Assembly: GCF_016086655.4 (NCBI RefSeq)
Contig: NC_052140.2
Location: forward strand, 15,066,001-15,130,000
DNA: 64,000 nucleotides
Reading direction: 5' to 3'
Source: Lepeophtheirus salmonis
Taxonomy: Eukaryota > Arthropoda > Copepoda > Siphonostomatoida > Caligidae
Shown: one piece after another, positions 11,341 through 22,532 of the stretch
How positions within the stretch are numbered: position 1 is the stretch's first letter
How the letters are laid out: every line of letters starts with the position of its first letter
Position numbers and translations under genes: made by a program
Notes under the pieces: model-generated
Databases searched by the model: none
What the model saw: the letters and a program-made list of their open reading frames with translations, nothing else
Told to the model about the DNA's origin: nothing

Positions 11341-12290
11341 CAATGGTGGCCAAGCTCACAAATAATAAATCTTTAATATCATCCCTTTTCGAGTTCATTA
11401 GAAATTAATTGAGTCAAGTCCGATATTGTTCGAGTCGACAAACACTATTTTATATCTAACTGCCCTTTGCTTCTTTTATTTTTTGTGGATTTTTTCTGCA
11501 TTGAGCAACTTTAAATTAGACAGATACAAATTATGTTATGAATTGGTCATACATTGGTAAGTCAATACATTATTTTTTTACCCAAAGATTATAATTAGTG
11601 TCAGTCGTACGTTGACCTATGCTCAATGAAGGTACATACGACATGGAAGGGTCATTAATGAGAAAAGGAATGATCAAATAAGATATTGATGATTACTTTG
11701 GGGGGAATTGTCAAGGGAAGGATGGCTCGTGGTTGACCCAAAAGGTCACATTCATAATAATTACATATTGATTATATATGTAATTAAATTGAATTAAGTA
11801 CCTTAAGAGGATCGGAATTTGATTTGTTCTCTTCTTGATTGACATATAATATAGGGGAGATGTATTGGTTTTGTCGTAAATTTTATGAATACGACCGAAT
11901 CGGACTTTATTCAAGGTACATATATCATTTGTAGTAGAGAAGTTGTGGCTTCGATATGCAAATGCAACCAGTTTGCAATAAAAAAATGCGATGAATAATT
12001 TAGAGTATTTGTGATGACGATTAAATATGACTGGAATGTTCAACATATGATGTAATTTTTGAAAATTTTGATCGAAATTACTCATTTACAGGGCGTTAAG
12101 ATCTAATCAGGGCTTGCGTGTACTGGTGATTTTGTTCAAATGGAGCTCATCTCTCTATATGTAAAACATGTCTATGCCCACGCGTATATATAAACGATGT
12201 TTTCCAGATTTGCTTGCTTTGATAAATTAGGCAGGAACTTAAGTATATTTAGCTACATAGTTTATACCAAAGCTTCTACAATAACAAAAA
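11340..12290. other. stretch without recognised gene
   Basis: The 124-codon minus-strand frame at 11711-12085 is the second longest in the window. Its translation shows no domain I recognise and it lies in ordinary A/T-rich DNA, so I do not call it a gene. Confidence 0.5.
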
Positions 12291-12299
12291 CGATGGTTG

Positions 12300-12800
12300 T
12301 TCACATGTGGGTAATAGGTTTGACAAAAAGATGACATACCGTCATTTTATGCCTGAAACGTTGTTATAAAAAACTTTAGTGATGTTTTGAACATGACATG
12401 ATTTTGTCTGCAACAATATGGATGTATCAAATTTGAAGATCTCAAATGTGACGAGCGTCCTGATCTGAACACTACAACATTACTCAGCACCTTGTCATGG
12501 CTCAGAATGGTCACTGAAGTGGATTGATGAGCACTGATATAACTTCATATAGGCCCAAAAACAGTCCAGATCTTAATTTGATAGATTATTTTTTTTCTGG
12601 AAAATCGAACATTTTATGCAATTAAGGAGTCTTTGATTGCCTCCATACAGGAGACAATGATCAACTACCTTATCAACAACTACTCTTCGTTCCGGGCCCA
12701 GTCCAAATACATACATCAAATGGGCTCTTTTTCAACATTTATAAATACAATTCAAGCCAATATTTGAGTAAATCCGCCAAAAAACTATAATCTCACTGAC
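12300..12800 (+). pseudogene. Tc1/mariner-type transposase, catalytic fragment
   Basis: The plus strand reads SAPCHGSEWSLKWIDEH, matching (D)xAPCHxSxxTQxWL around the second catalytic Asp. In a shifted frame it reads YRPKNSPDLNLIDYFFSGKS, matching PPNSPDLNPLDYFxWG. In a third frame, IASIQETMINYLINNYSSFR and MGSFSTFINT follow as the C-terminal helix. The Asp in the QDxAPCH block is replaced by Tyr. At least two frameshifts are needed. Upstream, from about 12300, the sequence plausibly encodes the preceding strand but is less clear. Confidence 0.65.
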
Positions 12801-12964
12801 AATTTAAATATTTCTGAAAAAATGGCGGGATTTTATCATAACACACCGTATATTTTAGTATTATGTGATACATTATAAGTTCAATTGTCCAATGTCAAAT
12901 CAAGGTCTCTATTACCCAAAAATTATCATTTTGTGGGAAAATGTTAAATGCAGTCCCCCAAATA

Positions 12965-13305
12965 TCAAAATTTCTGAAAAATTTAATCCTTCAATTGAAT
13001 TTTTTGTGAATAGCTGTTGATTTTTGATTTTTTTTTTTCGACATATTTAATGTTTGATATTTAATTTTGGAAATTTTTTTCCAAAAATTTAATATTTGAA
13101 ATTTAATTTTCGATTTTTTTTCAAAAAAAATCAATTTTTCGCATTTCTGTCGGAAAAAATTAATTTTTTTGTGAATACATACGAAATTAAAAAAAAAATT
13201 CCAAAAAATGTAATTTTTCAAAAAAAAATTACTTTTTTTGTGAATAACTGTGTTTTTATTTGTAAACGGCTTTGAATTTGTTAATTTTTTCCCAAAATAC
13301 AAAGG
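12965..13305. repeat. A/T-rich repeat R3, interior only
   Basis: Contains repeated blocks such as aatatttgaaatttaatttt and gtgaatagctgttgattttt separated by T/A runs, the interior of repeat R3. The diagnostic CAGGGGCGTC-type ends are missing. The 105-codon minus-strand frame across it is an artefact of the low-complexity sequence. Confidence 0.65.
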
Positions 13306-13309
13306 CAAT

Positions 13310-13998
13310 GAATATACCTCAAGGGATGGATGCCATAATCAATGGATCAATACTTACTAACTCCTTAACAAAAGGACAGTGTCATATAAGTACTTAGCCC
13401 CTTTGTTGGCAGCGTTAGAATTATGTAAATATGTATTTCTTCCGCAGAACCGCCGCTATTTATTTGAATTAAAATATGAATATGCATGAAGGCGCTTTTA
13501 ATAACACTAATAATAAAAGAAAGAAAGAGAAGGGGGGGGGGGTAATATTTAAATTTGTATATTATCCAATCATTTAACTGCGTTACCTACTTTGACTATC
13601 ACACATCGAGAGAGAGCGTCCGCTTCCTCATAATATTTTAACTCTATGAACATACATATGTACATAATATTTATTCAAAATATTATATTATATGTAAATA
13701 AATTTGAATATTTGCGCCTTATGAAGGAAGGAGAGAGAGAGGCGATACGCCGGCAGTGTGGGTAGACCTACTACATACTTGAAGCGGTATTGTACTACAA
13801 TCTACATACTTATTTACCTTTATGAGTATGGATGTAAAATAAAAAAGAGTTAAATAAATAAAAATCTTTCTTGAGGCGGAAATGAACAACTATCATCGTA
13901 CAAAAGGAAATGAAAAGAAGGGATCCCCAACCAAATGGATATAAATATTTAATGCAACGTAACCTCTCATATTACATTGATGACGTCACAAATACTTA
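13310..13998. other. microsatellite-rich stretch
   Basis: A run of about ten or more G follows a GAAA-rich tract near 13515-13543. Short GA-rich tracts lie near 13605-13612 and 13726-13742. A TGACGTCA palindrome lies at 13981-13988. No gene seen. Confidence 0.6.
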
Positions 13999-14006
13999 AT
14001 ATATAG

Positions 14007-14470
14007 TTGTGTTGAGTTTTAGTCTGAAAATCCTAGAACGGTCTGAAACCGATATATTTTTTGTTGGACCGAATTAGTTCTGTAAAAAAAAAAAATTGGG
14101 ACTCGATCGGTCCAAAAGAAAAATTCGGTCTAGTTCGGTCTTAAAAAATCGGTCTTGACCGATTTTACAGATAAATAGTTTATAACATGACATCATATGT
14201 TTTTTTTAAGTACAAGGATGTTATACGAAGTTTAAACTGAGCGAGTTCGGATTGATTTTGATTCCGCAGCCTCTTATATACATATATAGTATTTGTTCTA
14301 AAACTTATCGTGTACTTTTGAGATTAAAAAAAAAAATGAATGACAGTTGTTGATATAGAAAACAATAGGTCCGGGGTCTGGACCGAAAAATCGGTCCAAA
14401 TCCGTCTAGAACAAATCACTTAAGACCCAACTGAAAACAAAGTTCGATGCTTGACTCACTCTCAACACTA
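14007..14470. mobile_element. hAT-like miniature element, family R1
   Basis: Left end TTGTGTTGAG and right end (minus strand) TAGTGTTGAG form terminal inverted repeats matching at 9 of 10 positions. They are flanked by a perfect 8-bp direct duplication, ATATATAG, at 13999-14006 and 14471-14478. An 8-bp target duplication with ends starting TAGTG is typical of hAT transposons. The interior is full of CGGTC/GACCG motifs and has no transposase frame. It is the reverse-orientation homologue of the copy at 54901-55429, sharing cctagaacggtctg, the tcggtcttgaccg block, and acaaatact/aagtacacg in the middle. Confidence 0.85.
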
Positions 14471-14487
14471 ATATATAGGGTTATGAG

Positions 14488-15059
14488 TTGTGATGGGACG
14501 ATTTCCGAAAAATCTCCATGCTGATGCAACTCTAGTAAAATTCGGCATGCCAATTCCTTCACATTTTATATAATAGTTAAAAAAACTATTATACAAAGAA
14601 TTTCAATTGAATAAATAAATTGCTTGCCTTTATTTAATGTAAATAATATTTACTTTAAATAAAGAAAGACAACTCCTTTACACGACGACCTTTTTCCAAG
14701 GCGAGTACACCCATGACAAACTTTCCAAAGGCACAGAGAGCATGTGTTTAGAATACTTTTTTTCACGCTTAGATTGTGTTCAATTTGTTTCTTCTCAGTA
14801 TTTGATCATTTTTTATCCTCAATTATTTTATAAGTATATATATATATTTATAAAACTCAACTAAAAAATTCACACAGTCGTTTTTATATATATTGACGGA
14901 TAAATAAAATATTTTTATAACTTATAAAAGTAATGAATAGTTAAATACCAGTTATAAATATCAATATATAAGAATCGGAATCGGCAAATTAAATATTATT
15001 TGCCGATTCCAGAAAAAAAACCACGACTATCCGATTCGGATTAATTCTTACTATCACTA
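14488..15059. mobile_element. hAT-like miniature element, family R2 (copy 1)
   Basis: Left end TTGTGATGGGACGATT and right end (minus strand) TAGTGATAGTAAGAATTAAT. The flanks GTTATGAG (14480-14487) and ATTATGAG (15060-15067) are an 8-bp target duplication matching at 7 of 8 positions. The interior contains the palindromic block aatcggaatcggcaaatt / aatttgccgattcc near the right end. It shares its right-end block with the R2 copy at 21505-21979. It inserted only about 10 bp from the R1 element at 14007-14470. No coding capacity. Confidence 0.8.
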
Positions 15060-15064
15060 ATTAT

Positions 15065-15790
15065 GAGATTTGATAAAAATTAAATGCATTTTTTTTAGCG
15101 AGCCACTTATTTTGGAGTTTAACATATTTATTAATTTACATTTTTATGACCCGTAAGTTTTCAAACATAGCTGCCAGAGTTTCAAATATCTAGTCTGCAA
15201 GATTGGCGGGTGTAACGGTACCAACAATTAGGGCGTACTGTATGACACAACACAGAAAATAATAAAGTTCGTGCAAAATTGACGTAGTTCTACGTACCAA
15301 ATATATATTGGGACAATATTAATTGATTATGTTGAGTGTCATGACTTAGGTAGAGAATAAAACAACAACCGTCCTAACCAATTCAATACAGATTAAATAA
15401 ACGTCGTCTAATGAACATATTAGAGATTGAGGAAAGGGCAAATTACCTCACTTTTGCTATAACTCCACGACATGTAGGCCTAAAAAGAAAAGAAGAATAA
15501 TCAACCAAAAGGGAACAATAATATTATAGAAATAATCCGGATATAGTCAACATTCTAGAAAGATAATTACATATAATCAAACCCCATTCATTTCATACAT
15601 GATTCATCAACAGCTGTTTTTCTTTAATATGTGAATTACTTGCACAACGGTGCCCTTGATAACTACAAGTAGAAATTGTATACAATGCTCAGTGATGTTA
15701 AAAATAAAAAAGGCGAAAATCAAGATGTATCCCTGACAGTCTAAGAAATCTTTTGTAGGTCAGCCTTGCTGTCATGACGTTTCAAAAATC
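15065..15790. other. stretch without recognised gene
   Basis: No readable protein, RNA or defined repeat end. Confidence 0.55.
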
Positions 15791-16075
15791 AGCTACAAGC
15801 AGCTGTGACGATGAGGGAGATGGAGAAGGAAATATAATAGAATATAGTAAGAATTAATCTAACATCGATCCTCAGTTCTACTTTGAGTCCAAAAGGACTC
15901 TCAGTTTTAACTCTGCAACAAATCCTCAGTGGTACTCTCTCGTCTTTTATGGGCTCATGCAAATGTTCCATCCGGTTTCGTATATATTAATTATAGCTAG
16001 CATGTAGTAGAAATCAATTTCACTTCTCAGGAATTAAATAATAATGATAACAGCTGAAGAAAAGAAAATTTATTC
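15790..16075 (-). repeat. dispersed repeat R4, best-preserved copy
   Basis: On the minus strand this starts near cagctgttatcattattatt, then taattcctgag, acatttgcatgagcccat, aaaagacgagagagtacc, cctttttggactc-like DNA, gaactgaggatcgatgtt, and ends near cctcatcgtcacagctgctt. At least ten other segments share these blocks in the same order. The 60-codon frame at 15789-15971 (MEHLHEPIKDERVPL) runs through it, but other copies do not keep that frame, so coding is unlikely. No terminal inverted repeat or target duplication was identified. Confidence 0.75.
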
Positions 16076-16275
16076 TCGTTTTGTCATCTCATAAAGAACA
16101 GGAAGATAAAAAAATAAACTTAATTTTTATTAGTAGTCAAACAGAGTGAGGATTTTAAATCCGGAACAAGTTGAGACCTTAAAATCTTGTCAACTCTGTG
16201 AGCTATGTTTATAAAAGTGGGCTTATCACATACAACTGACAAAAACTGTATACTAGAGTATACATAACCCTTCAG

Positions 16276-16690
16276 ATGTCCTCCGAATAAGAACGCCGTG
16301 AAACCATTATTGTGCTACTACGTTCCAGGCACACGCAAAAAGATATTATTATGTTTATAAAGCTGCTTAAATCAACTGTTTATGATATTGCCAAGGCTTT
16401 CAAGGATTCTGAGGGGTTGGAAACACACGCAAAGGAATACTCATCATGATCGTTCAGAGAGCAAAACACGCACTCCATACTTCTTAAAGTAAAGGAACAA
16501 AGGAAATGTTGCCTCCTACTTACCCAGATCTGAACCACTTGGACTGCCATGTTTGAAGTGTCTTGGAGAGAAAGTCAAATGAACATGTATATAGTACTGT
16601 TGAATCTTAGCAGGCTTCCATTCTCGAAGCTTTGGACAACAACAGTTGCAAGGAGTTCCTTTTCATGGCATGTGCCAAAAATCCTTCAAT
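16276..16690 (+). pseudogene. Tc1-like transposase, internally deleted (family T-A, copy 1)
   Basis: Begins MSSE, one stop, then ERRETIIVLLRSRHTQKDII and KLLKSTVYDIAKAFKDSEGL, a clear Tc1-type helix-turn-helix. Most of the catalytic core is deleted. The sequence resumes in another frame with LPPTYPDLNHLDCHV, matching WPPSSPDLNPLDYYVW, then SVLERKSNEHVYSTVES, a stop, and QASILEALDNNSCKEFLFMA followed by CAK, the normal C-terminal region. The same family is present at 24.6 kb (minus) and 33.95 kb (plus), with shared 5' flank gtttataaaagtg. The 90-codon frame at 16646-16918 only overlaps its end. Confidence 0.75.
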
Positions 16691-16979
16691 TTTACAGTTT
16701 TTAAATTCCCTACCCTGTACTTTGCTTTAAGTTTCTCTGGAGTAAACTCTTTCTCCCAGCCAAACACACGGTACATGAATAAATTTATCGGAAAGAGAGA
16801 AAACAATTTCATATATTATGTATATACGATTATTTTTGTATATGCATACCATGGGCAGACCACCGTGGAACTCTTGACGTATAAAAAAAATTGCAAATAC
16901 AATTTGCGTGGAGAATAATATATTTATGAATTTACCTATTTTATATTAGACTGACCTGTCCTTGTGTTAATATTTGTTT

Positions 16980-17080
16980 CCGCCTGCACAAAAATATTTT
17001 ATACTGGGGACGGTCCAATTACTGACTTTGTCAAAGTTACAAGCCTCTCAGGAAATTTTTGGCTTGGTACAGCCCATTTG
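16980..17080. repeat. dispersed repeat R6, copy 1
   Basis: Shares cctgcacaaa, caaagttaca and ggtacagcccattt with the reverse complement of 19650-19810, in the same order. A two-copy dispersed repeat, family unknown. Confidence 0.5.
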
Positions 17081-17094
17081 TAAATTTATGGGGT

Positions 17095-17378
17095 TAATAT
17101 AAAATGTAAACTAGAATGGCCACTCAAGAGTACCAAACCTCCACTTAAAATCAAATAGGTTTATGTATCTCAATTATATCTAAAATAATTGTGGATTATG
17201 CATTTGTTACATTTTGTATTACCTTAACCGTGACCTTTGATTTTAACCTCTTCAAATTTATTGAATTCTTACTGTGATCATATATAATCGTCGTACCAAG
17301 TTTGATCAAAATCAATCCCTTACTTTTGCCGTAATCCTAAACATAATCTCCGTTCAACTTCATTGGCGGAGGTAATAA
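17095..17378 (-). repeat. dispersed repeat R5, copy 1
   Basis: Read on the minus strand it begins near cctccgccaatgaagttg, continues cggagattatgtttaggatt, acggcaaaagtaagg, atatatgatcacagtaag, and ends with ggaggtttggtactcttg and ccattctag. The copy at 42820-43095 has the same blocks in order on the plus strand (gaacagaggttatg, gattacagcaaaagttac, ttatatatggtcacagtaa, ggaggttttgcactctaccg, cctattctag). This resembles a repeat motif widespread in invertebrate genomes, but the class is not known to me. Confidence 0.7.
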
Positions 17379-17379
17379 A

Positions 17380-18600
17380 AAATATTTTATTCTCTTGAAA
17401 TATTTGGCTTCACAAAATGTGAATTAATGGATTCACTTTAAATTGAAATAAAGTCATTAAATTTCTGAACAAAAAATATTGAAGGAACTGGCTTTATTGA
17501 GAATCTATAAATATTGTTGTATATTAAAATGTAATTTAGAAAAATAATCAAATGATTTTCTTTGTGAAAATACTACACTGATCAAAAAGAAACCATTATT
17601 ACCCACTCCAGAATACACTACTAGATTTGAAAGATTGTTTGTTCGCCAAAATTTAGTATTTTGAAAAAAAAATATTTACAAAAAAAAAAAATTTGAGAAA
17701 AATAAACAATTATCTCGAGTTTGTTAAGAGTTTTCTCTCTAAATTGATTTTTTTATTAATTTTGTAAGAAATTGCAATGCACACAAGAAGACTTTAATTT
17801 TGTTTCTGTCAAAAACAAACTAACAAATAAAACGTTGTGGACAATTGAAATACCATTATACAAAAATAAATATTTGAATCAAATGATTTTTGAATTCGAA
17901 ATGATAAAATAAGGGTTTCTTTTTTATCAGAGCTCATATTTATAATTTTTTTGACACGAAGAACTCATGTTGATATATTTTTGTTACACGTGGACCCTAT
18001 AAATAAGTTAAAAAATCAGAACAAGTAAGATTTAAAAACCAAACCATATATGAATAATATAATTCAAATTTATTGCCGTGAAAGAAAATAACTATCTATG
18101 CAATGCAAAATTGATTTTACAAAACTACAATGTCTTCTAACCATAGATTGAATCAGTTTTAGATGTTAAATTTATCTAGAATGAACGAATTTGAGTACAT
18201 AACAAGACACTTACATACGGAATTTTGATCGACAGTGCCGAATACCCACCTTCAGCATTTATCAAAATTAACCAAAAATCTTGGACATATATAGTATCCT
18301 CCAGGGATACTTTTCAAAGGTCCTTTTAGTTTTGGTAAAAATTGGTCATTAGATAACACACCGAAATGAAGCCTTAGTTGAAGTAACAATTGTTGAAGAA
18401 AAAAAAAAGTCCAAACATTATCTTGTGTTATGTTTTAACTACAAATCATTGAGCACATGTTATACCCCTTAAGTTAGTAAATGTAAGATGCCTAACATTT
18501 CTTTACAAAAAAACAAAGTATTAAAAAATATCAAATGTATAGTTTTTGACTCATTTTTTGACGACTGTCATATCATTTTTGTCTTAAAAATGGTCTGTTT
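17380..18600. other. A/T-rich stretch without recognised gene
   Basis: A-runs near 17655-17700 and 18395-18410. No readable protein, RNA or repeat end. Confidence 0.6.
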
Positions 18601-18609
18601 ATCGAATGG

Positions 18610-18684
18610 AAAACGTAGCTCAATAGACAACGTACACAGGAGACATTCTTCTCTTTAACTCAATGTGTGTAGGTTTAATCATGG
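18610..18684 (+). repeat. possible tRNA-derived repeat (copy 1)
   Basis: Contains acgtagctcaatagacaacg, which resembles a tRNA D-arm / pol III A box, and about 50 bp later aggtttaatcatgg, a degenerate B-box-like motif. The segment at 31341-31420 is similar (gacgtagctcaatggacaat, then gagctcaatgtgcgtagaat). No intact cloverleaf can be drawn. It could be a tRNA-derived SINE head or an old tRNA-Arg-like pseudogene. Weak. Confidence 0.3.
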
Positions 18685-18689
18685 AATTG

Positions 18690-18960
18690 ATGAACGTTTG
18701 AATAATCAAGCATTTGCCCCTCTTGAGGGAATGTATCACTCCTTTTATATATTCACCTCATGTGGGAATACAAAGGTTGCATGATTATTCTAAATCTCTA
18801 AAATTACAGGGTTCCATTCACAGTTACTCTTGGAGAAGGAAATGTACTTCTTAGAAAATTAGTGCTTAGGTCAGTCAGAGTAATTGTCATAGTATGATGC
18901 GTACTTATTCTTTATCTGTGGAGCTCCATCCGCCTATGGTAATTAAAGTAACATTTAAAA
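18690..18960. other. stretch without recognised gene
   Basis: The 68-codon frame at 18894-19100 starts here and runs into repeat R3. It is not a gene. Confidence 0.5.
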
Positions 18961-18965
18961 AATAT

Positions 18966-19598
18966 CAGGGGCGTCAGCAGAGGATGGAGCGTACCCCCCC
19001 CCCCACCAAATTAAGGAATTTTTGTTCTTTACAAGAAAATTTAAATTTTTTGTTATTTACAAGAAAATTTAAAATTTTTGTTCCAAAATATTTTTTTTAA
19101 CAGCAGTGGGCTTCAAAATTGTAGTCCATGAAGTTTAATACTTAAAATTTAATTTTTGAAATTTTTTCCCAAAAAATTAATTATTTTTGTGATTAGTTTT
19201 AGGATTATGGTATTTTTTTAAAAAAAATTCAATATTTGAAATTTAATTTTTCAATTTAAAAAAAAAATTAATATTTGGAATTTTAATTATTGATTTTTTT
19301 CTTCTAAAATTTAATCTTTTGTGAACAGTAGAGGATTTTGCAACAATTATTCCAAAAAATTTCATATCTGAAATTTAATTTTGGAATTTTTTTCAAATTT
19401 TTTTATTTTAATTTAAATACTGTGAATTTTTTAAATTTATTTTTATTTTTTTATGAATAGTTATGGGTTTTTTAATTTTTTTCCCAAAAATTTTAATTTT
19501 CCAATTTTTTTTCTTATAAAAATGTTTAATGATTTTATACTTCTTTAAATAAATCCAAACAATCCCCCCCCCAAAAAAAAAAGCCCTGCAGATCCCTG
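18966..19598. mobile_element. A/T-rich non-autonomous element, family R3 (copy 1)
   Basis: Starts CAGGGGCGTCAGCAGAGG and ends GCAGATCCCTG, with a C-run just inside the left end and a C-run plus A-run just inside the right end. The interior is a degenerate array of aaatttaatttttgaaattt and gtgattagttttagga type units. Ends reading CAGGGGCG recall hAT transposons, but I see no 8-bp target duplication, so the class is inference. No coding capacity. Confidence 0.65.
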
Positions 19599-19649
19599 CA
19601 TATATATATCCTACATATAATATTTACAATCATTTATATATATACAACG

Positions 19650-19815
19650 TTTGGCACAATTGTACAAGAGGTTTAAAAATGACCAATAACATTTGTCTAA
19701 CTAAAATGGCTTGTACCACACCAAAAAAGGCTTGTGAGTCCTGTAACTTTGCCAACCGCAGTCATTTTGTTGTTCCTAACTAAAAAAGTGTTTGTGCAGG
19801 GAAATCCAAATATTG
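19650..19815. repeat. dispersed repeat R6, copy 2 (inverted)
   Basis: The reverse complement shares ccctgcacaaa, caaagttaca, ctcacaagcc and ggtacaagccatttt with 16980-17080. Confidence 0.5.
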
Positions 19816-19829
19816 CCCCAAAGCAGGTA

Positions 19830-21500
19830 CAGTCTTATATATATATATATTTAACAAGAACTTACGATAAATTATGAGAACTGCCCTTTATCTATGGAGT
19901 ATGTTTGTATGTATGAAGCAAGTAATGAGAGAACAGAAAATGCATAAATGAAATTTACCTGATTTTTGCATGAATATACTTACATAGATTTAAAAAAGAG
20001 AAATAACATTTTTCATCTACTTGGGCTCTAAAAAGTAGCAGTTTTCTTTTTACGCAAAAAACGAATGTACTTAGAAGTATAAACCATATAATTACATACA
20101 TATATTCGTATAGTAAATATTAAAAAGAATAACCTTGCAAAAATTTAAGGAAAAAGTTTTTTTTGTCAACTCATGCCCTGTGCCCTGTAACGTCTTCTTG
20201 GTTAATGCATGATTTGAATTGTATGATATAAAATATATATTTATATATATAATCTTTCCTTATTCTGAAGAATGAATTGAAGGTGTTTATTCAGTAAGAA
20301 AAGTACGGAGACATTATCCCATATTTTTTAATTTTGCAAATGGTTTTTATCCATTTTGAGAGTGTTGGAGCACTAAGTATGCACCACTTCGGAGTGAGAC
20401 TCACCCAGCCGGATTGGCTTGTTGTCACGTCTCCTTCATATGATGAGTGTCTCAATATTTTTTGCAAGAAGCGCTCTACGCAGCAAAGCAACGAATTGAA
20501 TTATTCCACTCGGAATCCAATGCTGCGTGTCCACTTTAACTAATATCCTGGACTCCCTCTCAGGTGGAGGCACACCACTCGACACATAACAATTTTTAAT
20601 AACACTCTTAATAAATAAAAATCCAAAAAAGAGCGCCGTTGGTTTGTCTTGACCTGCTTCTTGATCTCTGAGAATTTTTAATGGGAGATTGACTTGTGTT
20701 TGATCCTCTTTGAGGGAGGGAGAGAAGAAAAATATATAAAATGGAGTTGTGGAACTAGATTATTGATCTCATTTTATCGTAATAAATAATTTAAACGCAT
20801 TCTATGTATATTTTCCAATCATGTTATTTATGATGCTTGTGTAAAATTGTTATTCTAAAGAATATAATAAGATTTTAATATATCAAAAGAAAAAATAAGC
20901 AATCTAAGGTCGATTGAAAATGCTTTGAAAATAAATATAATTAAATCAAAACAACTAAAATCTTATTTTTTGGTTTCTTCAAATTCGGTCAAAATGGATT
21001 ATGATTAATTGTTTAAATGGAGATTTGGAGTAACTAGTTAGAAAGTGAGGATTTAAAAACATTAACGTAACAAATTGCCAGTTATTGCCTAGTTTATACA
21101 AGTTGTAACATGTCTAAGCAAATGGTACAAGTTTTGTATTTATTTTATTGCAAATTAATTTAGTTTAACTTAACCTCCGTTCTAAGTCAAAGTAGAACAC
21201 TTATAGCTCTCTAAACAATCTTTTGTGTTACTTTACGTCTGTAATGAGCAACGTTACACGTAATTACTTTATATCTATTTCTTCTTTCTTCAGAAAGTTA
21301 AATTATAACACTTGTTGAAAGTAAAAAAAAACCGGTTTATATTGGCATCTACAAAAACTATATGAGTACATATTTAGTAGCACAAGTTCGTTAAAAGTAA
21401 TTAAATTTTTTTAGCAGTTTTTATCAAAACTGTGATCATAATATTTTGACTATAATAATCACAAATTATATCTTGTTGATGCCCGAACCCAATGTTGTTA
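19830..21500. other. stretch without recognised gene
   Basis: A slightly less A/T-rich island lies at 20380-20740, with overlapping 66- and 69-codon frames on opposite strands and no recognisable motif. A short segment with tttacgtctgtaatgag at about 21231-21247 recurs near 30959-30975, so it is probably an old repeat. Confidence 0.5.
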
Positions 21501-21504
21501 TTAT

Positions 21505-21979
21505 TAGTGATAAGACGGTTAATCGGAATCGGGTGTTTTTTCTGGAATCAGCATCTAGAAAATAATGTTTAATTTGCGATTCGATTTGTATTTAATACTG
21601 GTGTTTAATTTTTAATTACTTTTCTAGGTTATGAAAAAAAAAAAAAAATACCATAACCACCCCAAAATTAAGGAACTTTTGCTCTTTACAAGGAAATTTA
21701 ATATTTGAAATTTAATTTAATTTCACAATTTTACTTTTCTAAAAAATTAAAATTTCTCTGAATAACTATGTATTTTTGAATATTTTCTCCATAAAATATA
21801 ATATATGAATTTTTTCTCAACAAAATTTAATATTAGAATATTATTTACAAAAATAAATTTTCAACTAAATAGTATTTTTAAACTATTATTTAAAATATTA
21901 AAGAAACAAAATCTTTAATTTTTACTAGAATTGTATTAGAATCGGTATCGTGATTTTGTTTTTAATCGTTCTGTCACTG
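21505..21979. mobile_element. hAT-like miniature element, family R2 (copy 2)
   Basis: Left end TAGTGATAAGACGGTTAATC and right end (minus strand) CAGTGACAGAACGATTAAA. Flanks GTTATTAT (21497-21504) and GTTATGAT (21980-21987) match at 7 of 8 positions, an 8-bp target duplication typical of hAT. The left-end block (cggaatcgg then tttttctggaatc) is shared with the reverse complement of the right end of the R2 copy at 14488-15059. Its middle carries R3-type sequence (21640-21870), probably a later insertion. Confidence 0.8.
21640..21870. repeat. R3-type A/T-rich segment nested in R2
   Basis: Contains accccaaaattaaggaactt, tgctctttacaagg and aatatttgaaatttaatt, the characteristic R3 left interior. 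The terminal CAGGGGCG motif is not preserved. It sits inside the R2 element, so the R3 insertion is probably younger. Confidence 0.6.
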
Positions 21980-21989
21980 GTTATGATTA

Positions 21990-22530
21990 ATTAGCTTAAT
22001 TTTGAGTCAACTGTGTATAAAAAAATACGTCAAAAAAAAAAAAAAGATGTTCAATAACGGAGTTTGAAAGAAAAAGATATCAACAACTGTTTGATGGTTG
22101 GTTCGAATGATAAAAAAAGAGTCCATGTTCTTGAATAGCGGGTACAACATCGTTTACATCAAACTAATTAACTATGTATATACATTCATATAAATAGACA
22201 GATGTGACTTGGAAAAAAACAAAACCAAAAAACAACCAGAATTGGAATTTCATCAAAACTAATAACAATAAAAAGAATCAAAATATATTGATAACAGTAG
22301 ATTGTAGTTGTTGATCTTATTAGGATCTAACATGAAAAAATTCGGATTTTTTATTCTTTTATATTCTTTATTTTTTCTTGTATGTATCAAAATGTATATT
22401 TTAAGTTAATGGTATAATTATAATAATAAGTATGAGTCGTAGGGGCGTATGTAGAACGTACTTAGTAGTGATGTTAATGCTCGGAGATCGAAAAACATTT
22501 GCAAACTCCTAAATTGAGAGATGTAGGAAA
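21990..22530. other. A/T-rich stretch without recognised gene
   Basis: A-run near 22030-22045. No readable protein or RNA. Confidence 0.6.
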
Positions 22531-22532
22531 CT

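Noticed and set aside
11711..12085. 124-codon minus-strand frame
   Set aside because: No recognisable domain and ordinary A/T-rich composition. A frame of this length can occur by chance over 128 kb of both strands.
12991..13308. 105-codon lysine/asparagine/phenylalanine-rich frame
   Set aside because: Low-complexity translation of repeat R3.
20291..20543. Overlapping 66- and 69-codon frames in a slightly G/C-richer island with a donor-like GTGAGT on the minus strand
   Set aside because: The minus frame meets a stop a few codons upstream and no domain is visible. The evidence is too thin for an exon call.
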